From contig JALMLS010000440.1 of assembly GCA_038496445.1 (NCBI GenBank), forward strand, positions 186,001 to 250,000: a stretch of 64,000 bases of DNA, in the 5' to 3' direction. Position 1 is the first letter of the stretch. Every line of letters begins with the position of its first letter. The DNA comes from Trichosphaerium sp. ATCC 40318. Its lineage: Eukaryota > Discosea > Flabellinia > Trichosidae. The notes beneath the pieces are model-generated. The model was not told the origin of the DNA. It ran no database searches and saw only the letters and a list, made by a program, of their open reading frames with translations. Shown here in pieces: positions 46,188 through 58,028 of the stretch. The position numbers were made by a program, and so were the translations under genes.

Positions 46188-46698
46188 TTTTTGAGTTGTT
46201 GTGCAGTACTATCCAAAAGCACGTGTACAGAAAAAATGAAGACATCTCCTTCAACAGTCTCTTCTCTTGTAGCAATAGCGAGTAAGTCAATAGCTATTCC
46301 ATGCCACCACACTGCAGGTCTGTTTTATTCATAGAAAAGCGTTAACTAAGTCCGTAATATCATTCATAAGAGTACAACAGCGTTGTTTTGACGTACACTG
46401 GTCTAGATACGTAGACTGTATGGCCTCTTCCATGTGTTTTAGCGTTAGTAACACTGACAGTCGTTGTTGGACCGCCTAGAGCGTACCAACCATTTAATAA
46501 TTGGTTGTTCTCGAAGTCTTTAGAGTACCAGTGAGGCGTTTACAATGGTATTACAGCGAGTACCTCCATTGTGCAATAGATTCGAGATACAACTGTCAGT
46601 AACGCATGTATTGTCTCCGTTCGCGCGTGAATAATCGCTATCGTGTGTGATAAAGACAACAGCAATTGCTACAGCGATTATTGTTATAACAATTGCTA

Positions 46699-48667
46699 CT
46701 GCAGCAAATTACGCCTGGCTTCTTCATTACGGAAGTACTGCGTTGATAAGTTTGTAATTTAGCTAAATTGGAATTACTCACCTCGTACCATACTCCCCGT
46801 AGCCTTGGTACTTTAATGGTACCTGGTAATGTTCATAAAGTGGCCGTTACCTTTATCAGGAAGAACGATTCCGTTTTAATATTAAAACAGCATTCAAAGA
46901 AAAAGACGGTTTGACCGTATCAGGACAAGGGTGCGAGTATCTTTCCAATCCAGAGAGTTGCAACAACTTCAAATTAAGGGAGAAAAATAGTTGGTGGTAG
47001 TGAGTGACATTTATCTAGGCCATAGTGATTTAATCACGTGAGAACTTTTTATTTTTCTGCTCGTACCTACAAAGCCTTATTCTTGGATAAGAAAGTATTG
47101 TGGATTACTTCACCCACACGATTCCGTTTGTTTATTTTGCTATCTAGCGCCGCCAATCGCGTATGGTATCATTTTACGTTCCTTGTGGTCTTTTTGGATA
47201 CAATTCTGCAGCTTGGTGCCAAAAACGTTTTGTTGCTAAGTCCAATATTCCAAAAATATACTTCCCGCGTGTTGGAGAACAATATTATACGTAGCAATGT
47301 TTTAAAGTATGGTGTTCAATGAGTGTTAGCGTTCACCATAGCTTATGATACGTACCTCGGACTTATAATCGTAAAGCAGCCAAGAACAGCCAAGTTGGTT
47401 ATTTTTTGTTAACGGCGCAAAAAGTATACGACGTAGGAGTACGTTTTAACGCTGCTTTTAGCTATTTTATCAAATTATTGAGCGGGTAGTCGCGCGAAGA
47501 TTTTTCGATCAAAATTTTCTATCACGTGTAGCGTCTGCAATTAAATACTTCAAAAAAAAAAAAAGTGTTGTCAATTTTTTTTGAAAACAGCGTAACGTCG
47601 AATGATGTACAATTTCCGTACGACCATATACGTATCATAACTGCAAGGGAGTTTTCAAAACACGGCAAAACTATACCCGCTTATAAAGCTCAAACTGGTC
47701 AATGTACGAATACTTTTTAGCGAAGCAAGAAACATATTAGGAACTTTCTTTTCGTGCAGTTTGTGAGGATATTCACAGTTTTTTCATAACGTTCTTCTAT
47801 CCAATCTCTGCAATTACATTCTGTCGTAAGAAAGAGCAACATTAAAAAAAAAAGTGAACGGATAGAATGAACTTTCTTACGTCTTTTACTTTTCTTGTGT
47901 TTTGGTCTTTCATGTATATTCTCAAGAACAGCAAACAGTAGAGACGAGGACGGTTAGGGTTTTGCTAATTTTTATTCATATGTGACACGTTTTGTGAAGT
48001 AGTGGACTTATTTTTTGTTGACTTGGTACAGGTTGTCTTGAATCCGGTTAGAGTCTTAGTGATTGGTTGTTTTAAATTAACGCGAGCGAATCATAAGTTC
48101 ACAAATACTATGCGCTTTAAACGACGCCAGGGGCGTTCCCTTTTGTAACGTTTTGATGTAAAGTACACTCATTACATCCTAACGCTAGCTACTGTCGTTA
48201 TTTTGTACTGTGTGAGTGACACGGCCAATCTTTTTTGCCGTACCCAGTTCACATGGTTTTTTTTGATGTTTCGTTCTCCAATAGTCTACTAGATCGTTTA
48301 TCTAGCCGTTTACTACAACCTTCGGTTGGGCAAATCTACTCTTTCTCCATAGTGTTTTGAATCGGGTAAGTCCGTCCCCAACACAAAGTAGTCCAGAAAA
48401 CACAATAATACTGCTCGTTTTTTTATAGAAACTAGCGCCACTAAAGATTTGGGTTGCCTCGAATCACTCCTCGCTAGTTTGAAAAGTCACCAGTTTTAAC
48501 AGTTTTTATAGAACACAAACAGAACCAGCAACACAAGTCCATGTACGTTATTATTATTACCTTTAACAACATACCAACAAATCTTTTTTGTTTACACAAA
48601 GTAATAATTACGTCATAAAAACTCCATCCACCGCAAGTTCTTTTTAGCATTCTTACCTTTTTTTAGA
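46699..48667. other. Gene-poor region
   Basis: Almost 2 kb between the CBM4/9-G8 gene's visible 5' exon and the Reeler/LPMO-like gene. The true first exon of the former may lie at its left edge. A 94-codon frame at 47038-47322 has no recognisable features. Interlocked inverted repeats lie at 47791-47883. CACGTG sites occur at about 47034 and 47524. Confidence 0.4.
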
Positions 48668-51600
48668 ATGCGGGTTTCGTTTTGCTTGGCCTCGCTTTAT
48701 TTGGTTGCTCTTATTGCGACCGTATACGGCGCTTCAAGACCTACAGAGTCTGTACCGAACTGCGATGCTGCTTCTCCTGAATGGGGATGTCCTCCTGATG
48801 ATTACAGAGTGTTCCGAAATGGTAGAATTGATAGACTTACCTGTAACACAAGACCAGAACCTCGTATGTCATGGGCAACAAAGGTTGTTCGCAGCAATGC
48901 ATACAGCACTTGGGCTGGTGCAGAAGACGCTAAAGAGACCGAATACGTCCCAGAAAAAGTGATGGATATTAGCATTCGCGTCAACAACTATGCCTTCAAA
49001 TACCGCGGTATTCTTATCTATGCTCAAGATGCCGATGGTAACAGAGTTGGCGAATGGCTTCTACCAGATGAACAGAACCGTACGTTAAAAAAAAACAACT
49101 TCGAAAAGTCGGCGTTTTATTTTTTCCGGTTGATACGCAAAATCACGTGATAAAACGTGTTGTTTAAAAAAATCACGTGATTTTCGTTCGTTTTAACTTT
49201 TTGACTACTTTTCTGACTTGCCTTCCTCAGTTGGTTCTTTTGCTTTTTTTTGTCGTTCACGTGCTTACTTCTTTTTGTAGCATTCTTTCAATTGCCTTGG
49301 CCTAATACACACGAGTGTCGCCAGAGTATTACACACCAGAGTGCTGAACTCAAGCCTCTCAAGTCAACATGGAAATGGAAGGCTCCTCCAAAGGGAACAG
49401 GTCCAGTAACGTTTCACTGCTTGATTAAGCAAGGTGACGCTAATACCGGCGCCTTTTATTGGCCAAACAACGCCGGAACCGGTCCACTTCAACTCACAGA
49501 ATCAAGTGCACGTAAACCACGTCAAACATGGTTTCAATCCAACGTAAGCGTTTTTCCTTGTACAATTTTTTCTATTGTTCCCTGGTCTAATGTTTCTTCT
49601 TAGAGAGGTCAATCTTGTACTGATAGATGTGCCGAAGAGAATCTCCTATGTGATGTTGTCCATATGGAGCGTGTAAACAGCCCAACAAGAATTGAACAGC
49701 TCATTATTCCACAAAGTTTCCCTTGCAAACTTCCTTATGTCAGTGGTTGTAGCAACAAAGGAGCTACAATGGGTACTGATGGTCTTTGCTACTTTGACGA
49801 CACAAGATGTGCAGACCAAGGGCGTAATACAGGACGAGTTACTTGTGACTCCAGAAGTGGTGATACAAGAATCGGGTATGCTAAAGTCAAAGTCTTTTTG
49901 GTTTTTTTTCTTACTTCCGTTTTCTTTGAACTTACTTTTTATTTAGCCTTCGTATGTGCAAATGTCTTGCAAGTACTCTTCCTCCTGCCAATCCAGGTAA
50001 TACTGTTATTGCCGCAAGAGGTGCAACTTCACCTGCCACAAAATCGACAACATCTTTCTTGTTCATGGCTCTCGCTGTCCTCGGTTTGACAATGCGTTCT
50101 TCTGGAAAGATGACAACTTCAGTCGTCTTGGCTCTCTTCCTCATCGCTTTGGTTTCCTTCCCTTCAGTTAACGCTCACAACTGGGCTACAAGTTTTGCTA
50201 GAAGCACAAACATTGCTAGTACCACAACACCTTGCCCACCAAGAAGACACGCTTCCCCTCATGTTCAACTTGGCGCCGGTCAACAATTTGAAATCGAATG
50301 GGCTGTCGGTCATACTCAGCCTTCGTACTACGTCATAGTGAAGGCAGAAGATGAAGCAAGGCTCAAAGAGGTTTCATTCGCTGCTATGAACGCTTACATG
50401 GACAATGCACCTGCCGGCGCATGCCAGAACTTGCCTGTATACCACAGACAGTTCAGAGCTCGAACTGGCTATGACGCTTTCTTACAATACTACAGTGGAC
50501 CTATCGCTGCGACTTCTCCAAACTTCATTCCAAGGCCAGAAGCTTTCGGTGGTTGGGCAGATGATGCTACTTTGTTCGGATACAAGGACGAACTTGAAGT
50601 AAGAAACTACTGCGAGTATGCAAGCAATGAATTAGATTTCGTTCTTGGTATCTTCAAGTTCGAGCACTACGCACACAGGCCTCAAGACGCTGATATGGTA
50701 AGGCTCACAATGCCAGCTGGTGCTGCTTTTGGTGATTACGTTGTACAATGGCTATGGAGAGGATACAGAGATTGTGTTGATGTTAATTATGTCAACAAGC
50801 AGGTAGAACATATCTACGGTCTTGCAGATCCTGTTGGTGGATTCACGTACGTTTTTCTCATTTCTACCTTTGCTCCTTTTTCTTTTTCATAATAAAGGCG
50901 TTTTTCTTACTTCTCTCTTAGCCGTATTGATCACTGCTACTTACCAGCTCGCCGTGATGTTTATGGTACGTAAAAAATCTTGAAACTTGAAAATCACGTG
51001 TTAGCATTTTGCATGAAAACGTGCTCTTTTATTGTTTTGTTTGTTTCTTCTTCTCACTTCTATTATAGATTGTCATAGAATCTATACAGACACAGATGTT
51101 TGCGCCAGGGCTTGTTCAATCAGACGAGGATGCAACGCCTATATTGTAATGCCTAGACAACAACTCGCAAACCAATACAACGCCCAAGCTGATCTTCTTC
51201 CTCAACTTTGCAAAGATAACGTTGTAGATCTCGGAGAAGATCCCTCAAACGTTGATGTTTGCTTTGGAGTACGCGGACGTATTCCATCCGAGACTTTTGG
51301 ATTAGAAGAAGTCGTACATGCTGGAGATCCTGCTTACCACTCAACATGTTACATCAAAGGATCTGGTCGTCTCTTTGCAGACTACATAGTACCTCCTCAA
51401 CATCAAGATATCCCTTGGAGACACGGCGACGAATGTATCTCTTGCGATGCTGTCAATCTAAACAAGAACATAACACGTGTACCTAAATGGCCAATGACAA
51501 ACGACTGCAGGAACTGCGACTTGGAACCTAAAACGGACACACCTCCTTTCAACCCACCTAAACTTATCCTCAGAGAAGCCGACCACTACTGCGATGGACA

Positions 51601-51937
51601 TGGTGTTTACGTAAACCTTGGAGGGGGTAGGAGACATCATGATTGTCCTGGAGACACATGGAGGCAATGTAAGAAAGAAGTGTTGATTAGAGGACGTGCT
51701 GCACCTTGGCACAACCGTCATTTTGCTGGTGATTGCGCTGCAGCTGCATCTAGGGATCCAGAGTGTTCAGATGAAATCTACACTCAGAACCTTGCCTCTG
51801 TGCAATACCAAGGTAAAAATGCTGTAAGATGCTACTGTATGACAAAGATGGCTTGCTGTAACGGATGTCGCCCAAGAGCTCCTGGAGTTAGAGCCTTCCT
51901 TTGGAACGTATACACTCTAGACCGTGGAACATCTTAA
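48668..51937 (+). CDS. Reeler-domain protein fused in frame to a histidine-brace LPMO-like protein
   Basis: Six exons (48668-49079, 49281-49543, 49604-49875, 49947-50846, 50922-50965, 51069-51937) join in phase to 919 residues. Residues 1-21 are a signal peptide. A Reeler domain follows (YRGILIYAQDADGNRVGEW, THECRQSITHQSAEL, WKWKAPPKGTGPVTF), then a Cys-rich part (CTDRCAEENLLCDVV). Next come two hydrophobic stretches separated by RSSGK: TSFLFMALAVLGLTM, like a GPI-anchor signal, and MTTSVVLALFLIALVSF with PSVNA before His393, like a new signal peptide. The mature start HNWATSFARS, VGHTQPSYYVIVKAED, FEHYAHRPQD and GDYVVQWLWRGYRDCVDV match the histidine-brace copper fold of lytic polysaccharide monooxygenases. 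A long Cys-rich C-terminal region of unknown type follows. No stop codon separates the halves. An optional in-phase splice (49997-50167) would remove both hydrophobic stretches. Confidence 0.75.
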
Positions 51938-52428
51938 ATCTATCCCAAGTCTGCACACACCGCATATTAAACAGTAACAATAAAGTAGTTAGAATTTCTT
52001 CACAACAAAGTTATTGTTTTTTTCAATTGTCACAGATTCAAATATGGTTTTTCCTTAGAGAGGCATCAAGTTAGTTTGTACTAGCACGTAACAACCAAAT
52101 ATTCATTTGACATTTGACATAACCAAGTCAATACATATGAATTGAACTGAAAGAGTTTACTTGAGAACAAACGAACACCATAGTCATTGTTTAGTAGAGG
52201 AAAAACCAGTACAATACCCATACATTCTCTTCCATGTGCTAGCGAGAGAGCTCTATCGGTGCAACTCTTATGTAAGCCCTTGGCAGGTACCAAAGTATCT
52301 ATCTGTCTTTGAACGAGCCGTTTGCTGCAACGCTGACTAGTAGAAGTAAAGTATTTTCAAATTACAAACTTGATCGTCAGCGACATGTGAATTTTTTATC
52401 AAAAATATGCGTGGTAAACTTGTGCTAT
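51938..52428. other. Spacer between convergent genes
   Basis: About 490 bases between the 3' end of the Reeler/LPMO-like gene and the 3' end of the Rab gene. Nothing coding was recognised. Confidence 0.5.
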
Positions 52429-53375
52429 TTATTGCCTTGAAAAAGACTTTACTATTGCCTGCCTGTACATTTCATCAACACCTGTACCATCTTTTGCTGA
52501 TGTTTCAAAATAATCTAATCCTCTTTCATCACAAAACAATTGTGCTTCCTCCCGTGATACTTGACGATTTTCCTCGTCAATCTTATTACCAACTATTACT
52601 TTCAAGCAATCCTAAGTATTCATTAGAACTTCCAAAACTGACTTAAAAATAAATTGCCAACAATCCAAAAAAATTCTTGTTGTCACGTGTCTATAGGTAT
52701 AGTCACCAACCACAAGTGTAGTAGTAGGTACATAGAATAGATTCACGTATATTTGAGAGAACCAAATACACCACAGTAGCAAACAAGACCTTTTTTTGGA
52801 AAGATTAAACAACTTTTAAAAAAAAATCATATCAGCATTATTTTACCTCACTACTCCGTTCTTTTGCAATCCTAAGCCATTCTTCTACTTCCATCCATGA
52901 ATCTCTATCACAGACACTAAATACAATAGCAATACAAGATGCTCCACGAATATAAGACGGAGTTATCGACCGAAATCTTTCTTGACCAGCAGTATCCCAT
53001 AGGTTCGCTCTAAAAACCTTACCATTAGCCTCCAGCCTCTTATATCCCTTGAAAGAGCGTTAAACAAACGTTCCTGATAAACAACGTACAAAGTCTACGC
53101 CAATAGTGCTTATTTCCCTCTCAGAAAACGTGTTTTTCGTGTACCGTTGTTGTAAGCATGTCTGAGGCGGCGTAAGAGAGAAATATTGAACAGTTTTGCA
53201 CTTTGCCGACGCCGCTGTTGCCCAATACAACCATCTTAACTAAAAACTCGTCTATACTATCATAGTGCCCGTTAAAAGCCTATAAAGTCTGTTTTAAGAA
53301 TGTACATAAGACACAGCAAGAAATTACCTTCTCTTGATTAAAAAATGGTATGCTAGTTGTACAACTGTTGCCCAT
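52429..53375 (-). CDS. Rab GTPase with acylated N-terminus, ARA6-like
   Basis: Exons joined in phase read MGNSCTTSIPFFNQEK, VKMVVLGNSGVGK/TCLQQRY (P-loop; slash marks an intron), SEREISTIGVDF (switch I), NLWDTAGQERFRSITP (switch II), VIVGNKID and FETSAKDGTGVDEMY. The protein ends QAIVKSFSRQ at the TAA at 52429. There is no C-terminal cysteine to be prenylated. Instead MGNSC carries Gly2 and Cys5, a typical N-myristoyl plus palmitoyl start. This is the arrangement of plant ARA6 (Rab5 group). It is inferred to act on endosomal membranes. The GTPase motifs are complete, including DTAGQ, so it should hydrolyse GTP. The longest intron (about 52840-52615) separates RSSE from DCLKVIVGNK. Confidence 0.85.
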
Positions 53376-53637
53376 GCGTAGCGGGTTCGGATGTCAAGCA
53401 GTTAAGGTACTTATCGCTTTTTCAAATAATGAAAGTCGTTCGTTTTTCAAATAACATTGCGTTTTTAACGTGGTGTGTTATCTCTTTATCAATGGTATAA
53501 ACAGTGTTCGTTAATAGTTCTTCTTCTCATTGATGCAACCACAACACCACAATCACGTGTTTCAAGAGAAAAAAAAACTAAACAATCTCTATTTTATTTA
53601 AGGGACAGCACTCGAACAAATAGTTGCAATATGGTAT

Positions 53638-55410
53638 CTAATAAGCAGGTGGGTAGTATCCAGGTGCACCTGGTGCTGGAGGATAAGCAGGTGGCATCTA
53701 TCCAAAAGTAAGAAAACTGAACAGTGCGTTAAAAACTAGATTTCGCGTACTCCTGGTGCTGGGTAACCTGGTTGTTGTGGTGGGTACCCGCCTGGCGCTG
53801 GGTATCCACCTGGTGCTGGATAACCTCCTGGTTGCGGTTGGAATGACATAGCTGGAGCTGGAGCACCTAAATAACATACAATCAATAATCTTGTTTTAAA
53901 TATTTTTTCAATGTAACTTACCGTAAGGATTTGGTGCATGGCCTGGAGGTGTAAGTCCAGGTGGACCACCGTAACCAGGAGGATGATGAGATACTGCATG
54001 TGTTACAGAGTAAGAGGTAGCAGGTGGTTGATGTGGTGGGTATGCTCCATGTGGAGGTTGGCTATATGCAGGCTGAACACCGTAGGCTGGTGGGTGTGCT
54101 CCATAGGCAGGTGGATGTCCTGGGTATCCTGCATGTTGTCCTGGGTGTCCGTGAGCACCTCCTGGGTATCCTGCTAAAGAGGGGCGTGAGGTGGTTGTGA
54201 TGCAGTGTTTACTTTAAAAATTGATAAACGCACGTTTCTTTCCAAACCCGTTTGCAGTTACAGCTGTAAGGTACCACGCGTTAGATTGTTGGTGGTGTTA
54301 ATTCATTAACGTACCAATATTAACTTGACCAGCAGGTTTACCATATTTACCACTAAATAGGTGTTAGTCAAGTGATAGTTTGATGTAAAAAAACTAAAAT
54401 AATTTTCATGAAAAAAAAAATCTTCTTTGCGGTCTTTTCGAAAGTTCTAGTTATATGGAATAAGAAAAGTGGTATATTTAGTATTTTATGAAGTGATGTA
54501 TCACGTGGAATAAACTAAAACGAATTTGAGTTTAAGAAATCGAAAAGAAGAGAGTAATTTATTGAAAGAGTTTTCGGGTTTTTTGGAATTTTTTTGGGTT
54601 TGTGAAATTTTTTTTTTCAAATTAAAGGCCAGTTACCGAAGTGGTAACCAAAGGTTCTTCTCTTTACTGTATGGTAGAGTAGTAAGCGATACCTGCGCTT
54701 CACCTAGCTAGTTTGGAAAAAAAAAAAAGGTAAGTGACATGTGTCACAATCAAAATAAAAAAACCGTTGAGTTATTTATGGCTTCGAAGTGGTAGGTTTT
54801 TACCAAAATTATGCTAAACTAACTTTTCTATGTAATGTACTAAACTAAACTAAACTAAAATCGGTAGTACTTGCGTCGTTTTCAAATTATAAACGAGACG
54901 AAGCCTCTGGCAAGATCAAAAAGAAGGTTTCAGTTTTGAAAAAAATGTAAAATTCAAAATGCGGTTAATATAGATCAAGCTAGCCTTTTCACGACGAAAG
55001 TACTCTAATAAGATAGTAGCCATTTAATAGCGTTTTATAGGCCAAAAGTAAAAGCTGTTAGATCGGTTCTAACTTGACTAAACTAGTTTTTCGAACAAAA
55101 ACATCTAAAAAAGAATTTGTACCAAATCATCCGCATTCCATCTATCTTTATCCTTGCAACGAATAATGAGAGTATCTTTCGTGTTTGAAACGTTTAAAAT
55201 CAAGGTTTGGTTCCAATGAGGCGTTAACGTTTTTTTAATTACTCTAGTCTTTGTTTTGAATCCTCCAAGGTATAATTCGATGTATGGATCGGATAAACCT
55301 TGGGTTTAAAAGTCAGCATCACACTTTTGCGGGTTTACCCCAATACCGTTTAAATCAGCAGCAGGTAGGCCATTGGCGCTTACTACGCGACATCTGAGGC
55401 TTTTAGACAT
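53638..55410 (-). CDS. C2-domain protein with Pro/Gly/Tyr-rich tail (SRC2-like)
   Basis: The start at 55410 leads straight into a C2 domain spread over several exons: SLRCRVVSANGLPAADLNG, LSDPYIELYLGGFKTKTRV, LTPHWNQTLILNV, LIIRCKDKDRWNADDL, IGEAQVSLTTLPYSKEKN then LWLPL, and KYGKPAGQVNIG. The Asp residues of LSDPY and CKDKD fit a calcium-binding type. The remaining third is low-complexity: AGYPGGAHGHPGQH, HPPAYGAHPPAYG, PGGYPAPGGYPAPGGY, ending APGYYPPAY at the TAG at 53638. The same plan (N-terminal C2, PGY tail) occurs in plant SRC2-like and many protist proteins that bind membranes in response to calcium. The tail suggests phase separation or protein binding, which is inference. Confidence 0.8.
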
Positions 55411-55563
55411 GTTTTTTTTCTTACCAAACTACACTAGATGTCAGTAAGAGTATTATGTTTATTGTATTCGTAGTTTGTAGTTTACCGTTTAGTTGTGTGA
55501 GAACACTCCTTTTGTGTTTTACAACTTCCCTTGACTTCCCGTATTTACTTTTAAAATCCCCAA

Positions 55564-58028
55564 ATGCTTCCCATTACTACCGTAGCGGCGGTTTTGTTAC
55601 TGGTTGCAAGCACGTTTGCTCAAACGAATAGTGACAAGACATGGGTGTTTTTTACTGACAAGGCAGCGACTCCTTCGCCTACTGACACTCAAGAGCGTCT
55701 ACAGACCGCACTTGAAGACATGAGCGTGTCTAAACCGTATATTCGGGCTGTAGAAAAACTATGCGGCAGCAAGGCGATCACAGTGTCGCGATGGCTGAAT
55801 GCGATATCTATCAATTGTGACAAGACACTCAAAGTCGTCAGTTTGGGTTTTGTGTCGTCATTACAACCTGTACAACGATTGAGGTGCGTAAAGAGTTCTC
55901 TGTATTGTTTTCACGCACAAACTAGCGCGTATTTCTAATTCTACAATCTAGTAAGCCAACGCCTATTAAAGAAAGCGTTCCAGTATTCAATATACCTGGT
56001 GTATCCGTAGGAAAACGTCAAGCGGGAAATATAACTTACAGTGGCGAAGCCGAACCTCAACTCGCTCAAATTAAGGCAACTGATGCTCACGCACTTGGTT
56101 ACACAGGAAAGGGCGTCAGGTACTCAATAAATAATTGTTTGGCTGGTTTTTTTTCTAATTTTAGTAATCAAGGATTCTTGTTCTTGATACTGGTTACTTT
56201 ACTGACCACGTGGGTTTAAAAGATGTTAACGTTATTGCACAAAAAGATTTTGTAAAAGATGTACGTTTGTTGCTTTTTTGCCTAATGTACGCTCTACAAC
56301 GCCTAAGGTTTATCCTTGCTTGGTTTTAGGCGTTGCTATGAGTGTTGTGTCAGTATTTGTGCAATGCACAGGCTCTGGCAAGCCAAATACTCGGTTTCAA
56401 AGTGATAATTGAAGACTTACATTTTCGTCAATGTAACGCAAGCACTGCTCACCGTTGTTCACTATTTGTTTATTTTCTCTTATAATTCTTTAGGATTCGA
56501 ATACTCAAAATGAAGCTGGTGATCCTGTTGATCAAGATGAGCATGGAACTTCTGTTCTGTCACTTATTGGTAAGATATTTTTAACCCTTTTAATTCTTCA
56601 ATGAAAACCGTTAATATTGGTGTACAGTTAATTCTTATTTTTTATAGCTGGTAAGACTGCAAATGGTGATATTGTTGGTGTGGCTTGGGAAGGTTTGTGT
56701 TCAGATACGAAATAGTGATTTACTAACGTATTAAATAGCCGAGTTTTTGTTGGCTAAAACAGAAATTGTTGATAATGAAATAACTCTTGAGGAGGTACAC
56801 CTTATTTAAACCACGTGTATTTTTCTAACTTATCACACAAGGATCATTTTGTGGCTGCTATGGAATGGGGTGAAGATAATGGTGCTTTTATAATGACAGC
56901 ATCTTTAAGTTATCCAGATTTCTACAAAGCTTATGAAAGAAACGGTCAAGTTAGCACTACAACTAAAGCTGTATGTGTTTGCAGCAATCTATTTGCTCCC
57001 TTATTGTTCCTCTTACTAATATATAAACTACTTAGGTTAATATTGCTACAAAGAGAGGTATTCTATTCCTTAGTGCAGCAGGAAACTCAAACTTGGACGG
57101 TATTGGTATGTTTACGTTTTTTTTTTTGGTGATCTTGGTTGATTTTTTACTGTGATTTAGGTGTACCTGCTGATGCCCATCTTATGCTAGCTGTTGCTGC
57201 TGTAACATCAACAGGCGCTAAGAGCAGTTTCTCGTCTATTGGGCCTTCTGCTGATGGTCGTATGAAACCAGAGAGTAAGTGCTTTTTTGAATCATAAATG
57301 CTTACAGTTTTCAAAGTTGCAGCTTGGGGATCCCAAAACTTCCATGCATCTGCTCCTAATGGTATTCTTGGTCGTTCTACCACAATTTGGAGTAGAGGAA
57401 GTGGCACATCTTTCGCGTGTCCTATGGCTGCTGGTGCAGCTGCGCTTGTTAAACAAGCACATCCTACTTGGCACGTGTCAACTTCAGAAATTAACGCTAA
57501 TACCTTATTTAAAGGACTGCTCAAGAAATCCGCTATGCTCTTATGAAAACTGCTTCTCAAGCAAGTCAACCTGATAATGAGCTTGGATGGGGTATTATCG
57601 ATGTTGTTGCAGCTATTCAGTCTACTCCAGTGGCGGTATGCAACTAGCTAGACGAACAATAATTTTTCTGATTTTTGGGATTTTTAGGCTTGTAGTTCTA
57701 GCTGCTCTGGAAGAGGTTCTTGTGTTAATACTACCCAAGGAAGTTACTGTGATTGTAATGCACCATATTATGGTTACTTGGTAAGTAGTATTTAAGGGTA
57801 CAGTTTGTTTTATCTGTCTAATGTCTTCTTTAGTGTGAGTTAACTCCTACACCTTGTAGTGACTTTTGTGTTAACGGAGTTTGCTCAAACGGCACTGTTT
57901 GCATGTGTAACGAAGGTTTCCAAGGTATTACATGTAAGAGCAGTGGTAACACATTGGCACCATCGTTCACACTCTTGGTAGCGATATTATCTGTCTTTGT
58001 TGTCTTGTCTCGCACGTTTTTTGTTTAA
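55564..58028 (+). CDS. Secreted subtilisin-like serine protease with EGF-like modules and hydrophobic tail
   Basis: Signal peptide ITTVAAVLLLVASTFA, then a propeptide region. The S8 catalytic set is complete over several exons: Asp in VLVLDTGYFTDH (56186), His in DEHGTSVLSLIAGKT (56542), Asn in LFLSAAGNSN (about 57081) and Ser in SGTSFACPMAAGAAA (about 57409). Between them lie FLLAKTEIVDNE, FVAAMEWGEDNGAFIMTAS and SSFSSIGPSADGRMKPE. After the catalytic domain two EGF-like modules follow: CSSSCSGRGSCVNTTQGSYC and CSDFCVNGVCSNGTVC. The end is hydrophobic (SFTLLVAILSVFVVLS) with RTFFV, as in a GPI signal or tail anchor. The enzyme probably works at the cell surface. At least nine exons are needed; small exons around 56680-56800 are uncertain. 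Confidence 0.85.

Larger units (their letters stand above)
37608..46698 (-). pseudogene. CBM4/9-G8 membrane protein (CEMIP2-like), interrupted by a transposon
   Basis: Exons on the minus strand lie on both sides of the 7.1 kb insertion. From 46698: a type II anchor (AIVITIIAVAIAVVFITH), then a CBM4/9-like module (NLLHNGDFENNQ, GWYALGGPTTTVSVT, AVWWHGIAIDLLA, VFIFSVHVLLDS, LKKAAV). Beyond the insertion the frame resumes in phase (GISGGDTVYAPCNRS). It continues with SEFEMKNMRIETPEAPF and a G8 domain (LWQEESTWPGSVVPTSDQTI). A later exon has VNGYKIIIDEPLKFYHYGG, like the region after G8 in CEMIP/TMEM2 cell-surface hyaluronidases. The likely role is binding or cutting of extracellular polysaccharide. 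The insertion sits five bases before a splice donor, so this allele cannot make the full protein unless the element is removed. The 3' end (37608 or 37808) and frames near 38300 are unsure. Confidence 0.6.

Noticed and set aside
47038-47322. A 94-codon plus-strand frame with hydrophobic content
   Set aside because: No recognisable pattern and no splice partners; hydrophobic residues fit AT-rich noise.
49954-50892. Treating this exon alone as a complete gene
   Set aside because: Upstream exons join in phase and downstream exons continue the frame; it is the central exon of a larger gene.
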